64,000 nucleotides of DNA, from positions 310,001-374,000 of the forward strand of contig NZ_JMTM01000035.1 of the NCBI RefSeq assembly GCF_001662485.1, in the 5' to 3' direction. This document shows positions 43,602 through 52,004 of this stretch, one piece after another. This DNA comes from Flavobacterium succinicans (GTDB taxonomy: Bacteria; Bacteroidota; Bacteroidia; Flavobacteriales; Flavobacteriaceae). The stretch's first letter is position 1; the number at the start of each line of letters is the position of its first letter. The position numbers and the translations under genes are program-made. The notes beneath the pieces were generated by a model, which was not told the DNA's origin, did not search any database, and saw nothing but the letters and a program-made list of their open reading frames with translations.

Positions 43602-45041
43602 TTAATTAGGCAAACGAAGCACTTTTTGGTCCTGTAAATACTGTTGCAACGCCAATTTTGCTGCAATCAATGCTTCTTTTTGGGTTTGCTCTTTTAAAAT
43701 TTCAGGGTTGTAATATTTTTTCACAAAATTGGTGTCAAAATCTCCCGAACGAAACGCCTCGTGCTGCATTACAAAAGCACCAAAAGGTAATGTGGTTTGC
43801 ACGCCTTCCACTTTATAATCAGCAATAGCTTGTTCCATACGCTGAATAGCCTCTTCACGTGTAGCTCCGTAAGTAATTAATTTAGCCAACATCGGGTCAT
43901 AATAAATAGGTACATCCATTCCTTGAGCATATCCGTTATCCACTCGGACACCTTCGCCTTCTGGCAATTGGTACACTTCTAAATTACCTACACTCGGTAA
44001 AAAACCATTCAAAGTATCTTCGGCATACACCCGTAATTCTACAGCGTGACCGTGAATTTTCAAATCTTCTTGTTGCAATGTAAGCGCTTCGCCTCTCGCC
44101 ACACGAATTTGCATTTCGACCAAATCGACTCCAGCAATAATTTCAGTAACAGGATGCTCCACTTGCAAACGCGTATTCATTTCTAAGAAATAAAAGTTAA
44201 GTTGTTCATCCACCAAAAACTCCACGGTTCCTGCTCCCAAGTAATCACAAGATTTGGCTACCAATACCGCGGCTTCTCCCATTTTTTTGCGAATTTCGGG
44301 AGTGATAACCGCAGAGGGTGCTTCCTCCACTACTTTTTGATGACGACGTTGAATACTACATTCTCTTTCAAACAAGTACAATACATTGCCGTGACTATCC
44401 GCCATCACTTGAATTTCGATATGTCTTGACGACGCCACATATTTTTCAATAAAAACCGCTCCATCACCAAAAGCAGCCACTGCCTCGCTAATAGCACGGT
44501 TCATTTGTGCTTCAAAATCGGCTTCATTATCCACCACACGCATCCCTTTTCCGCCACCTCCAGCAGAAGCTTTGATTAAAATAGGAAAACCAATTGCTTT
44601 TGCAGTACGCTTAGCCTCTTCAATATCGGTAATCGCGTGGTCCACTCCAGGAACCATTGGAATATCGTATTGTAGAACGGCTTCTTTGGCGGCCAATTTA
44701 CTACCCATTATATGAATGGCTTTGGATTTTGGGCCAATGAATATGATGTTGTTTTTTTCGGCTTCTTCTGCAAACTCAGCATTTTCACTCAAGAAACCAT
44801 ACCCTGGATGAATCGCATCTGCTTGTACCGCTTTGGCCACTTCTATAATTTTATTTCCTAACAAATAGGATTGATTGGATGGTGCTTCACCTATACAAAC
44901 CGCTTCGTCTGCAAAGGCAACGTGAGGTGCATTTCGGTCTACAGTAGAATACACCGCCACTGTTTTGATTCCCATTTTTCGAGCAGTTTTCATCACACGA
45001 ATGGCGATTTCTCCTCTATTGGCTACTAGTATTTTTTTCAT
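43602..45041 (-). CDS. Biotin carboxylase subunit
   Basis: A 479-residue ATP-grasp enzyme that carboxylates biotin with bicarbonate and ATP. Visible are KKILVANRGEIAIRVMKTAR, the ATP loop KASAGGGGKGMRVV, RDCSIQRRHQKV-like ECSIQRRHQKVVEE, and EMNTRLQVEHPVTE. The frame is open five codons earlier, but the ATG at 45041 is just after the upstream stop codon and starts the conserved region. It is translationally close to the carrier gene. Confidence 0.93.
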   Translation of the reverse strand: MKKILVANRGEIAIRVMKTARKMGIKTVAVYSTVDRNAPHVAFADEAVCIGEAPSNQSYLLGNKIIEVAKAVQADAIHPGYGFLSENAEFAEEAEKNNIIFIGPKSKAIHIMGSKLAAKEAVLQYDIPMVPGVDHAITDIEEAKRTAKAIGFPILIKASAGGGGKGMRVVDNEADFEAQMNRAISEAVAAFGDGAVFIEKYVASSRHIEIQVMADSHGNVLYLFERECSIQRRHQKVVEEAPSAVITPEIRKKMGEAAVLVAKSCDYLGAGTVEFLVDEQLNFYFLEMNTRLQVEHPVTEIIAGVDLVEMQIRVARGEALTLQQEDLKIHGHAVELRVYAEDTLNGFLPSVGNLEVYQLPEGEGVRVDNGYAQGMDVPIYYDPMLAKLITYGATREEAIQRMEQAIADYKVEGVQTTLPFGAFVMQHEAFRSGDFDTNFVKKYYNPEILKEQTQKEALIAAKLALQQYLQDQKVLRLPN

Positions 45042-45048
45042 TTTTTTT

Positions 45049-45534
45049 CTATTCAAATTCTACCAACAATTGTCCTTTATCTACTGCATCACCAACAGCT
45101 ACAGCAATCGATTTGATTACTCCATTTCGTGGCGACTGAAAACTGTTTTCCATTTTCATCGCTCCCAAAATGAGTAAATTATCGTTTTCTTGAACGGTTT
45201 GTCCCACGCTGACATTGATTTCTAAAATCAAACCAGGCATAGGTGCTTTGATGGCATTGACTTTCTGAACGGTACCTATATCAAACCCCATATCCTTAAT
45301 CAAAAGATCCAAAGCGTCTGCAATGGCAACAGTATACACCGAGTTATTCACTTCAATAATGTATTCCTTCTTATGAAAATCAGCAGCTACAATCTGAGCT
45401 TGATACCGCTTGTTTTTACTTAAAATATGAAATTGATTGTCAGTTGTCGCAACCGCATCCAGCGCATTGGCTGAGGCTGCGTCGCATTCGAAATGAAAAG
45501 TATCATTTACTTTTAGTTGATAACTACTACTCAT
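45049..45534 (-). CDS. Biotin carboxyl carrier protein
   Basis: A 161-residue protein whose C-terminal biotinyl domain (about 92-161) has APMPGLILEINVSVGQ and the biotinylation site Lys127 in LGAMKMENS. The N-terminal part is a linker domain. The frame extends to 45588, but the ATG at 45534 (MSSSYQLKV) is the likely start since the extension would begin at TTG. It is the first gene of the carboxylase operon. Confidence 0.9.
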   Translation of the reverse strand: MSSSYQLKVNDTFHFECDAASANALDAVATTDNQFHILSKNKRYQAQIVAADFHKKEYIIEVNNSVYTVAIADALDLLIKDMGFDIGTVQKVNAIKAPMPGLILEINVSVGQTVQENDNLLILGAMKMENSFQSPRNGVIKSIAVAVGDAVDKGQLLVEFE

Positions 45535-45692
45535 GTTTACGTTTTTAGTACTGGTAAATGTAATCAAAGAAAACGTTTTCGTAAACAAGCCATCTAAGAT
45601 TTATACAAAAAATAATAAGTAGTAAACCGTTTTAAAGAAATCACAGTATTTCATTTTCTTACGATAGATTTCGAAAGAAAACTGTAAAGAAA

Positions 45693-47912
45693 TTATAAAA
45701 TCAACAATCCAAAGGACTGCATCGTTTGCATTGGTTTTGAGTACCAAAACAACTCAAAATCGGACAGATGTTTTTCAAAATCAGTTTTAAGTTCTTGATA
45801 GGAATACACTTTGGATTGAGAAACCACAATTTTATCTAAAATGTCAACCAACCATTCACCTTCTGCTTTATTAGTTTGAATAGTAAAACTTTCTTTCTTA
45901 TCATGAAAGGTCAATTTAGCAAGTTCCCAAGAATTGCCTTTTTTGGATTTAGTAAAATATTCTACAGTCGGTTTTCCTCCCAACCAAACTACTTTAGCTG
46001 TTGGTTTGGTGGTGAAATTTTCTTCTTCTTTAAGTGCATTAAAAATAAAATCAGGGTGAATTTTGGTTTTTGGAATTTTGAAATCGAACCATTCTTGCAG
46101 CTCAAAGTCGAAACAAATACCGTGCATAAAATTGAACAAGGATTTCTTCAGTCCGAAACTAAATTTTTCGTGGTCAATACCTGTTTTGTCAGTATAATTA
46201 ATGTCATTGATGGCAAAAATATCCTTCCCCGACCCCTCCGAAGGAGGGGAGATTGGAACAACACCAAATTTCTCTGGGTACAATCCCACTGGGCTATGGG
46301 CCGTCATAGCAAACTGGTGCCAAAATCCGGATTGCAACACTCCCGCTTCAAACAATTGACGCACCATTTCGAGACTGTCTATCGTTTCTTGAACCGTTTG
46401 GGTTGGGTAACCGTACATCAAATACGCATGTACCATAATACCTGATTCCGTAAAATTGCGAGTCACTTTGGCTACTTGCTCAACCGTTACTCCTTTATCA
46501 ATTAGTCGTAACAAACGATCAGAAGCTACTTCCAATCCACCCGAAACCGCTATACAACCCGAAGCTTTTAACAATCGACATAAATCGGCCGAAAAACTTT
46601 TCTCAAAACGGATATTCGTCCACCAAGTAACCGATAATTTTCGGCGTAAAATTTCGAGCGCTAAAGCTCGCATTAAAGCTGGTGGTGCTGCTTCGTCAAC
46701 AAAATGAAAGCCATTCTGACCCGTTTGTGTCATCATTTCTTCCATTCGGTCGCACAACAAATTGGCAGCTATGGGTTCGTAGATTTTGATGTAATCTAAA
46801 GAGATGTCACAAAAAGTACATTTGCCCCAATAACAGCCGTGCGCCATCGTTAACTTGTTCCAACGACCATCGCTCCACATTCGATGCATCGGATTCACCA
46901 CTTCGATTACTGAAATGTATTGATCCAACAGCAAATCCGTATAATCTGGAGTACCAACTTGAGATTGTTTGTAATCAGGTCTTGAAGCATTGTTTTTATA
47001 AACGACTTTTCCTTCTTCTAGAATAAAAGTTCGTTTGAATTCTTTGGTATTTGGATTTTGAATATTAGAAATTAGTAATTCAACCGGAAGTTCCCCGTCA
47101 TCTATAGTAATAAAATCGAAAAACTCAAACACTCGAGCGTCCGAAAGCGAACGCAACTCGGTATTGGGAAAACCACCGCCCATCGCAATTTTGATATTCG
47201 GATAGTGCTTTTTCACCCATTGTGCCGAACGAAAAGCGCTGTACAAATTCCCAGGAAAAGGCACAGAAATCAGCATTAATTCTGGTTGAATTCTGGCTAT
47301 TTTTTCTTCTAAAATAGACAATAAAATACCATCAATGTAAGTAGGTTCTTTTTGCAAAGCATCGTACAATTCGTCAAACGAATTGGCGCTTCGCCCCAAA
47401 CGCTCGGCATAGCGACTAAAACCAAAATTTTCATCGACACATTCGACTATAAAATCCGAAATATCTTCAAGGTACAAAGTTGCCAAATGTTTGGCTTTAT
47501 CTTGTGTTCCCATCGTACCAAAAGCCCAATCCAATTCCTCCAATTGCGCAAAACGAGACGCTTCAGGCAAATAATCTTCTTGACAAATTTGCAAAGCCAA
47601 CGTTGGGTTTTTGCCTTGCAAAAAAGCAATTACAGGATCTATGGTTTTGATATATTCGTCTTGAAGGATAATTATACGTTTCGAATTATCCGAAATAATT
47701 TGCTCAGAAACTTTAAACTTTAAACCTTGAACTTTAAACAAATTTTCAAGTCCTTCTTTCGAAAACAATTTCAAAATCACCTCAATCCCCAAATCCGCTT
47801 GTTCTGAAGGTACTTCAAGGGTATTCAAAAAACCTTTGATATAGGCGGTCGCTGGATACGGGGTATTCAGTTGCGTAAACGGTGGCGTGATGAGAAAGAT
47901 TTTTGGTTTCAA
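45693..47912 (-). CDS. B12-binding/radical SAM protein
   Basis: A protein of about 739 residues with an N-terminal cobalamin-binding-like domain (KIFLITPPFTQLNTPYPATA, PNIKIAMGGGFPNTELRS). The radical SAM core has AHGCYWGKCTFCDI, giving C-x3-C-x2-C around residue 360, and GGLEVASDRLLRLIDKGV. The reaction is unknown. I prefer a TTG start at 47912 (MKPKIF) because a TACTTTTG -7 element lies at 47938-47931. Two stretches look like repeats inserted in frame: KVQGLKFKVSE (about 60-70), from TTTAAAC-like words, and PISPPSEGSGKD (about 552-563), from a CCCCTCC-GAA-GGAGGGG hairpin. Confidence 0.85.
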   Translation of the reverse strand: MKPKIFLITPPFTQLNTPYPATAYIKGFLNTLEVPSEQADLGIEVILKLFSKEGLENLFKVQGLKFKVSEQIISDNSKRIIILQDEYIKTIDPVIAFLQGKNPTLALQICQEDYLPEASRFAQLEELDWAFGTMGTQDKAKHLATLYLEDISDFIVECVDENFGFSRYAERLGRSANSFDELYDALQKEPTYIDGILLSILEEKIARIQPELMLISVPFPGNLYSAFRSAQWVKKHYPNIKIAMGGGFPNTELRSLSDARVFEFFDFITIDDGELPVELLISNIQNPNTKEFKRTFILEEGKVVYKNNASRPDYKQSQVGTPDYTDLLLDQYISVIEVVNPMHRMWSDGRWNKLTMAHGCYWGKCTFCDISLDYIKIYEPIAANLLCDRMEEMMTQTGQNGFHFVDEAAPPALMRALALEILRRKLSVTWWTNIRFEKSFSADLCRLLKASGCIAVSGGLEVASDRLLRLIDKGVTVEQVAKVTRNFTESGIMVHAYLMYGYPTQTVQETIDSLEMVRQLFEAGVLQSGFWHQFAMTAHSPVGLYPEKFGVVPISPPSEGSGKDIFAINDINYTDKTGIDHEKFSFGLKKSLFNFMHGICFDFELQEWFDFKIPKTKIHPDFIFNALKEEENFTTKPTAKVVWLGGKPTVEYFTKSKKGNSWELAKLTFHDKKESFTIQTNKAEGEWLVDILDKIVVSQSKVYSYQELKTDFEKHLSDFELFWYSKPMQTMQSFGLLIL
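46233..46249. repeat. Palindromic repeat inside the radical SAM gene
   Basis: CCCCTCC and GGAGGGG pair perfectly around GAA. This resembles hairpin repeats usually found between genes in this group, here translated in frame. Confidence 0.75.
47710..47740. repeat. TTTAAAC-type words inside the radical SAM gene
   Basis: ACTTTAAAC, CCTTGAAC and ACTTTAAAC words run through the coding frame and encode a KVQGLKFKV stretch. The same words make up the satellites at 6.97 and 22.6 kb. Confidence 0.7.
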
Positions 47913-47930
47913 AGCGGTATTGTTTTGATG

Positions 47931-47938
47931 CAAAAGTA
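47931..47938 (-). promoter_or_regulatory. Candidate -7 element (TACTTTTG) for the radical SAM gene
   Basis: Matches TAnnTTTG on the minus strand, 19 bases before the TTG start at 47912. No clear -33 element is seen. Confidence 0.45.
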
Positions 47939-47982
47939 AGGGATATTTAATAACTTTAGAATTCTAATAAAAGTAATAAACA

Positions 47983-48006
47983 CAAAAAGCCCAATAAATT
48001 GGACTT
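47983..48006 (-). terminator. Intrinsic terminator of the lipocalin-hydrolase gene
   Basis: On the minus strand AAGTCCAA and TTGGGCTT pair over eight bases (one G-T) around TTTA and are followed by TTTG. Confidence 0.65.
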
Positions 48007-48028
48007 CTTACTTATACTGTAAATTCTA

Positions 48029-49405
48029 TTACTTCACTTGAATCAAAATCCATTTGGAAATTTCTTCTAATGCAATTGGAGAGAATGTTTGTTCAATGGT
48101 TTCATATTCGTTCATTAAACCTGTTTTGCATTCTTGAAACAAATGATTCAAATTTGGTACTACTTTAGTTGTTACATTTTTATTCCCGCCTTTAGCCAAT
48201 GCTTTCTTAATAGCATCGATATTTACATCGGAGGGAACTTGAAAATCTTTATCACCGTTGAGTGCTAGAACTGGGCATTCTACTTTTTGTAAGACAGTTT
48301 CAGGATCAAATTTTAGAAAAGAAACAAACCAAGGACTTGTGATTTGTGATGTTATTTCACTTATTTGTCCCTCATTCAATTTGTCTCCAAATTGAACTTT
48401 GAAATAACTATTTATTTTAGATTTAAGACTAGAATCATTTTCTGTAGAAATCAAAACCATTTCATAAGCTCCCTTGAAAATTTCTTGAGCCTTTTGAATT
48501 TCTTTTTCAGGAACTCCCATTTGGCGTTCTATCTTTTCTTTTTGCAAAAGCAATAATTTATCACCGCGAATTCCAGTTCCTGCCAACAATACAATGAAGT
48601 TAATATCCTTTGAATTCGCCGCAACAATTGGCGCAATCAAACCACCTTCGCTGTGGCCGATTAATCCGATTTTGCTTTTAAGGATTTCTTTTCTGGTTTT
48701 CAAATAATCGACTCCTGCCTTAACATCTTTAGCAAAACTCATAGTGGTTGCCGATTTAAAATCACCTGTTGATTTGGCAACTCCCCTATCATCAAATCGC
48801 AATACTGCAATTCCTTTTTTGGTTAGATAATCAGCTAACACTAGAAAGGGTTTATGTCCCAACAACTCTTCATCTCTGTTTTGAGGACCACTTCCTGTAA
48901 TCAAAATTACAGCGGGAAAGTGACCTTCTTTTTGAGGCAAACTTAAGGTCCCAGCCAAAATATTTTTATCCATTTTATTTTCAAACACTACTTCCTCTGT
49001 ATAATACGGAAAAGGTTTTTGTGGTTCTTGAGGTCTTATTACTGCTTTTTTTTCAATGCTATCTCTTGACATATTCAACGCTAAAGATTGACCTGCTTGC
49101 GAAAAATTACCCACAATTATATGCTCCTTATTTAATTTTCCTTCATAACTAATAGCAGCTGCTGGTATTTGCAACTTCAAAACAGCATTTTCAAAACTGG
49201 TTGTCGTTACTGGAATACCTTTTGCACCTTGATCGGGACTGTCCATTGTGGAACTATAACCGTTTTCGGTTTTAGTGATATTAAAAACTACTCTTAACTG
49301 TCCTCCGGGAATTTTTAAAACTCCATTCCATTGACCGGTAATTTCTTGTCCGAACATTGTAAAAGAAGCTAGAATTACAATAATAAAAAATACGGTTTTC
49401 TTCAT
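48029..49405 (-). CDS. Exported alpha/beta hydrolase with N-terminal lipocalin-like domain
   Basis: A 458-residue exported protein with signal peptide ending MFGQ. The N-terminal domain (about 22-115) has ITGQWNGVLKIPGGQLRVVF, a beta-barrel-like strand series. The hydrolase domain has GSGPQNRDEELLGHKPF, the nucleophile in GLIGHSEGGLIAP, LNGDKDFQVPS with Asp, and PNLNHLFQ with His. Esterase or peptidase activity on small secreted substrates is likely; the substrate is unknown. Confidence 0.88.
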   Translation of the reverse strand: MKKTVFFIIVILASFTMFGQEITGQWNGVLKIPGGQLRVVFNITKTENGYSSTMDSPDQGAKGIPVTTTSFENAVLKLQIPAAAISYEGKLNKEHIIVGNFSQAGQSLALNMSRDSIEKKAVIRPQEPQKPFPYYTEEVVFENKMDKNILAGTLSLPQKEGHFPAVILITGSGPQNRDEELLGHKPFLVLADYLTKKGIAVLRFDDRGVAKSTGDFKSATTMSFAKDVKAGVDYLKTRKEILKSKIGLIGHSEGGLIAPIVAANSKDINFIVLLAGTGIRGDKLLLLQKEKIERQMGVPEKEIQKAQEIFKGAYEMVLISTENDSSLKSKINSYFKVQFGDKLNEGQISEITSQITSPWFVSFLKFDPETVLQKVECPVLALNGDKDFQVPSDVNIDAIKKALAKGGNKNVTTKVVPNLNHLFQECKTGLMNEYETIEQTFSPIALEEISKWILIQVK

Positions 49406-49514
49406 TTTAGTTGACTTTATTTTAAAATTAATATTAAATAGTTAAAAAATGGAACTCAATTATTTTTGCTTTTTCTTCTTTTGAATAATGTCATAAAGGC
49501 AACATTTTCCTCTT

Positions 49515-49550
49515 TAGCCTCGATTGAAATGGAAAGCGGGACGATGCTTG
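49515..49550 (+). repeat. Possible degenerate copy 4 of the dispersed repeat
   Basis: TTAGCCTCGATTGAAATGG followed by GGAAAGCGGGACGATGC resembles the two ends of copy 1 with the hairpin missing. Only about 36 bases match, so this is tentative. Confidence 0.4.
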
Positions 49551-49618
49551 CAAAAAAAACTAATCGTTCTGCTCCAAACAATTAATGGAACTTAAGCAAG
49601 AAATACTTACTCTTTTTA

Positions 49619-50260
49619 CTATATTTCCTTAAACTTAATATAGGAATATACTATTGGGACAACGGTAATAATTCCTGTAACTGTTAAGATAAGATACGCT
49701 ATAAAATCTTCTGGAATAAAAAAACAAAAAATAGTAATCACTGCTCCACCTATTACCCATAATTTTCCTGCCATTTGATGGGTTAGCTTCCAAACTTCTT
49801 CGCTCTCTAACGTCCAAGGAGTTCTAATCCCCACAAAATAATTCTGTTTAATGACTTTAAAATAATTTCCTAAAGCCATAAACAGAAAACCAATTAAAGA
49901 AACAATGATGACAGGACTAGACATAGATTGATTTTTTGCACTGAACAAAATAAATAAAGCTAGTACTGATGTGAAGAAAACTAATATTAATCTAAGGCTT
50001 TTGTATTTATTCCCCATAGTATCGATCTTGTTTTTGGGGTCAATTTTAGGAACCAACAACATAATTCCATAAGTTAAAACGGGCAATGCAAAAAGAAGTC
50101 CTATTAAAGAATACCTACTGCCCCAATCATCAATTTCTCCGTTTAAATTCCAATGAATGGGTACTTTTTCTGGCAAGGAATTCCATATAAAAGCCAAATA
50201 AATAAAGGGAATTAACACTATAAGTATTGAAAACCATTCTTTTTGTAACGTATTTTTCAT
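49619..50260 (-). CDS. SdpI-family membrane protein
   Basis: A 213-residue protein with six hydrophobic segments. The DUF1648 start (PEKVPIHWNLNGEIDDWGSR) and the SdpI segment (ALGNYFKVIKQNYFVGIRTP and WKLTHQMAGKLWVIGG) are clear. In Bacillus SdpI gives immunity to the SdpC toxin and sequesters the SdpR repressor at the membrane. The next gene upstream, eight bases away, is an SdpR-like repressor, so the immunity/autoregulation pair is present, but no SdpC-like toxin gene is visible. Confidence 0.9.
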   Translation of the reverse strand: MKNTLQKEWFSILIVLIPFIYLAFIWNSLPEKVPIHWNLNGEIDDWGSRYSLIGLLFALPVLTYGIMLLVPKIDPKNKIDTMGNKYKSLRLILVFFTSVLALFILFSAKNQSMSSPVIIVSLIGFLFMALGNYFKVIKQNYFVGIRTPWTLESEEVWKLTHQMAGKLWVIGGAVITIFCFFIPEDFIAYLILTVTGIITVVPIVYSYIKFKEI

Positions 50261-50268
50261 GATTGAGT

Positions 50269-50526
50269 TTATTTTTTAAAGGTTAAAATCCATTGTAGAA
50301 CATCATCCATTATGGTGGTGTTGATTGAATAAATTACAAACTGACCCGATTTTTGAGAAGTAATTAAATCGGCTTGCTTCAATAAATCTAGATGATGCGA
50401 GATACTGGGTTTACTGATATTAAAATGATCCGCAATTTCTCCAGCAGTTCTGTCCTTTTCTTTCAAAAGATCCAGAATTTCGCGCCTAGTGGCATCATTA
50501 AGGGCTTTAAAAATAACGTTCATCAA
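50269..50526 (-). CDS. ArsR/SdpR-type winged-helix repressor
   Basis: An 85-residue DNA-binding protein with FKALNDATRREILDLLKEKD, then the recognition region AGEIADHFNISKPSISHHLD and a wing at SQKSGQFVIYSINTT. No metal-binding Cys motif is visible, so it is closer to SdpR than to metal sensors. It lies directly before the SdpI-like gene, suggesting an autoregulated pair. Confidence 0.9.
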   Translation of the reverse strand: MMNVIFKALNDATRREILDLLKEKDRTAGEIADHFNISKPSISHHLDLLKQADLITSQKSGQFVIYSINTTIMDDVLQWILTFKK

Positions 50527-50602
50527 TTTATGATTATATATTTAGACAAATATCTAAATATTATTTTAAAAGTATACCAAAAACTTACATTATTTTTTAA
50601 AA

Positions 50603-51886
50603 TTAAAACTGATGACTCTTTCTAGAAATCATAAAAAGAGAACCTAAACTCAACAAAGCAGCCCCCGTCAAATAATACCCCACATACGAAATGTCGTAAT
50701 CCGTAGCCAACCAAATGGCAATCATAGGAGCAAAAGCGGCACCAAATATTCCAGCTAAATTAAAGGTTAAGGAAGCTCCTGAATAGCGGACTTGTGTTGG
50801 AAACAACTCAGACAAAAAGGTACCTAAAGGACCATAGGTAAATCCCATTAATGCCATTCCGATACAAACGAAAACAGTTACTAGTACAGCACTTCCCGAA
50901 CTAAGAAAAAATTGGAAGAAAAAACCAAAAACAGCTATGGCAACAGTAGCCAAAACCAGCATTTTTCTACGACCAATAGCATCTGCAACCACTGCTGAAA
51001 CAGGAATAAACAGCGCAAAAAAGAGCACGGAAAACAACTGAATTAACAAACCCTCTCTTTTGGTAAAACCCAAATCAGAGGTTGCCCAACTTAACGTAAA
51101 TACCGTCATTAAATAAAAAACCAAAAAAGTAGTCACTGCCGCCAAAGTTCCAAAAATCAATTGATTCTTGTAAGAGGTAAGCAAGGTAAGAAACGGAATT
51201 TTTACTTCTGCTTCTACTTTTTTAGCCTGCTCAAAAGAAGGTGTTTCAGAAATTTTAGTTCGAATATAAAAACCAACCACTACCAAAAGCGAACTGGCTA
51301 TAAAGGGAATTCGCCAACCATAATCCATAAAATCTTCGTTGGTCATACTATCCGTTAAAAGCAAAAAAGTCCCTCCTGAAAGCAACAATCCTATCGGAGC
51401 ACCTAACTGTGGGAACATGCCATACCAAGCTCTTTTATTGGGTGGCGCATTCTCGATGGCTAGTAAAACAGCGCCACCCCATTCCCCTCCAAGACCAACG
51501 CCTTGTCCAAAACGACACAACATCAACAACAAAGGTGCAGCAATACCAATACTAGCATAACTCGGCAGAAAACCAATGGCAACAGTAGAAATTCCCATCG
51601 TCAGTAATGCGGCTACCAAGGTAAATTTACGACCTATTTTATCTCCAAAATGACCAAAAAAAGCCGAACCCAGGGGACGCGATAAAAAAGCAATGGAAAA
51701 CGTAGCTAGTGACTGCAACGTAGCCATAGTAGCATCGGTACTCGGAAAAAAAAGCTGTGGAAAAACCAATACCGCAGCATTGGCATAAATATAAAAATCA
51801 AAAAACTCAATGGTCGTTCCTATCAAACTGCCGAAAAGGACATGTTGCAATGAATTTTTTCCTTTAGAAGGAGTATCTGTGGTCAT
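50603..51886 (-). CDS. MFS transporter, metabolite:H+ symporter-like
   Basis: A 427-residue carrier with twelve hydrophobic segments. Family signatures are FGHFGDKIGRKFTLVAALL between segments 2 and 3, LLMLCRFGQGVGLGGEWGGA, and the second-half DAIGRRKMLV. These match the metabolite:H+ symporter branch (ShiA/ProP/KgtP-like). The substrate may be a dicarboxylate, shikimate or osmolyte. It is divergent from bshC. Confidence 0.88.
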   Translation of the reverse strand: MTTDTPSKGKNSLQHVLFGSLIGTTIEFFDFYIYANAAVLVFPQLFFPSTDATMATLQSLATFSIAFLSRPLGSAFFGHFGDKIGRKFTLVAALLTMGISTVAIGFLPSYASIGIAAPLLLMLCRFGQGVGLGGEWGGAVLLAIENAPPNKRAWYGMFPQLGAPIGLLLSGGTFLLLTDSMTNEDFMDYGWRIPFIASSLLVVVGFYIRTKISETPSFEQAKKVEAEVKIPFLTLLTSYKNQLIFGTLAAVTTFLVFYLMTVFTLSWATSDLGFTKREGLLIQLFSVLFFALFIPVSAVVADAIGRRKMLVLATVAIAVFGFFFQFFLSSGSAVLVTVFVCIGMALMGFTYGPLGTFLSELFPTQVRYSGASLTFNLAGIFGAAFAPMIAIWLATDYDISYVGYYLTGAALLSLGSLFMISRKSHQF

Positions 51887-52004
51887 TTGTGGTGGTTTTA
51901 GTTAGTGGTTTAGAATTACAATAATAAGTTAAAATGTAACTCATTCAAAAAGTCATGTCTATTTTTTCTCATTTTTTGGTAATTTAGCCCTAAATCTTTT
52001 AATT

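Noticed and set aside
46233..46249. GC-rich hairpin as terminator
   Set aside because: It lies in the middle of an intact coding frame and lacks a T-run.
45876..46445. 189-codon antisense frame within the radical SAM gene
   Set aside because: The sense frame has clear radical SAM motifs; the antisense protein has no recognisable features.
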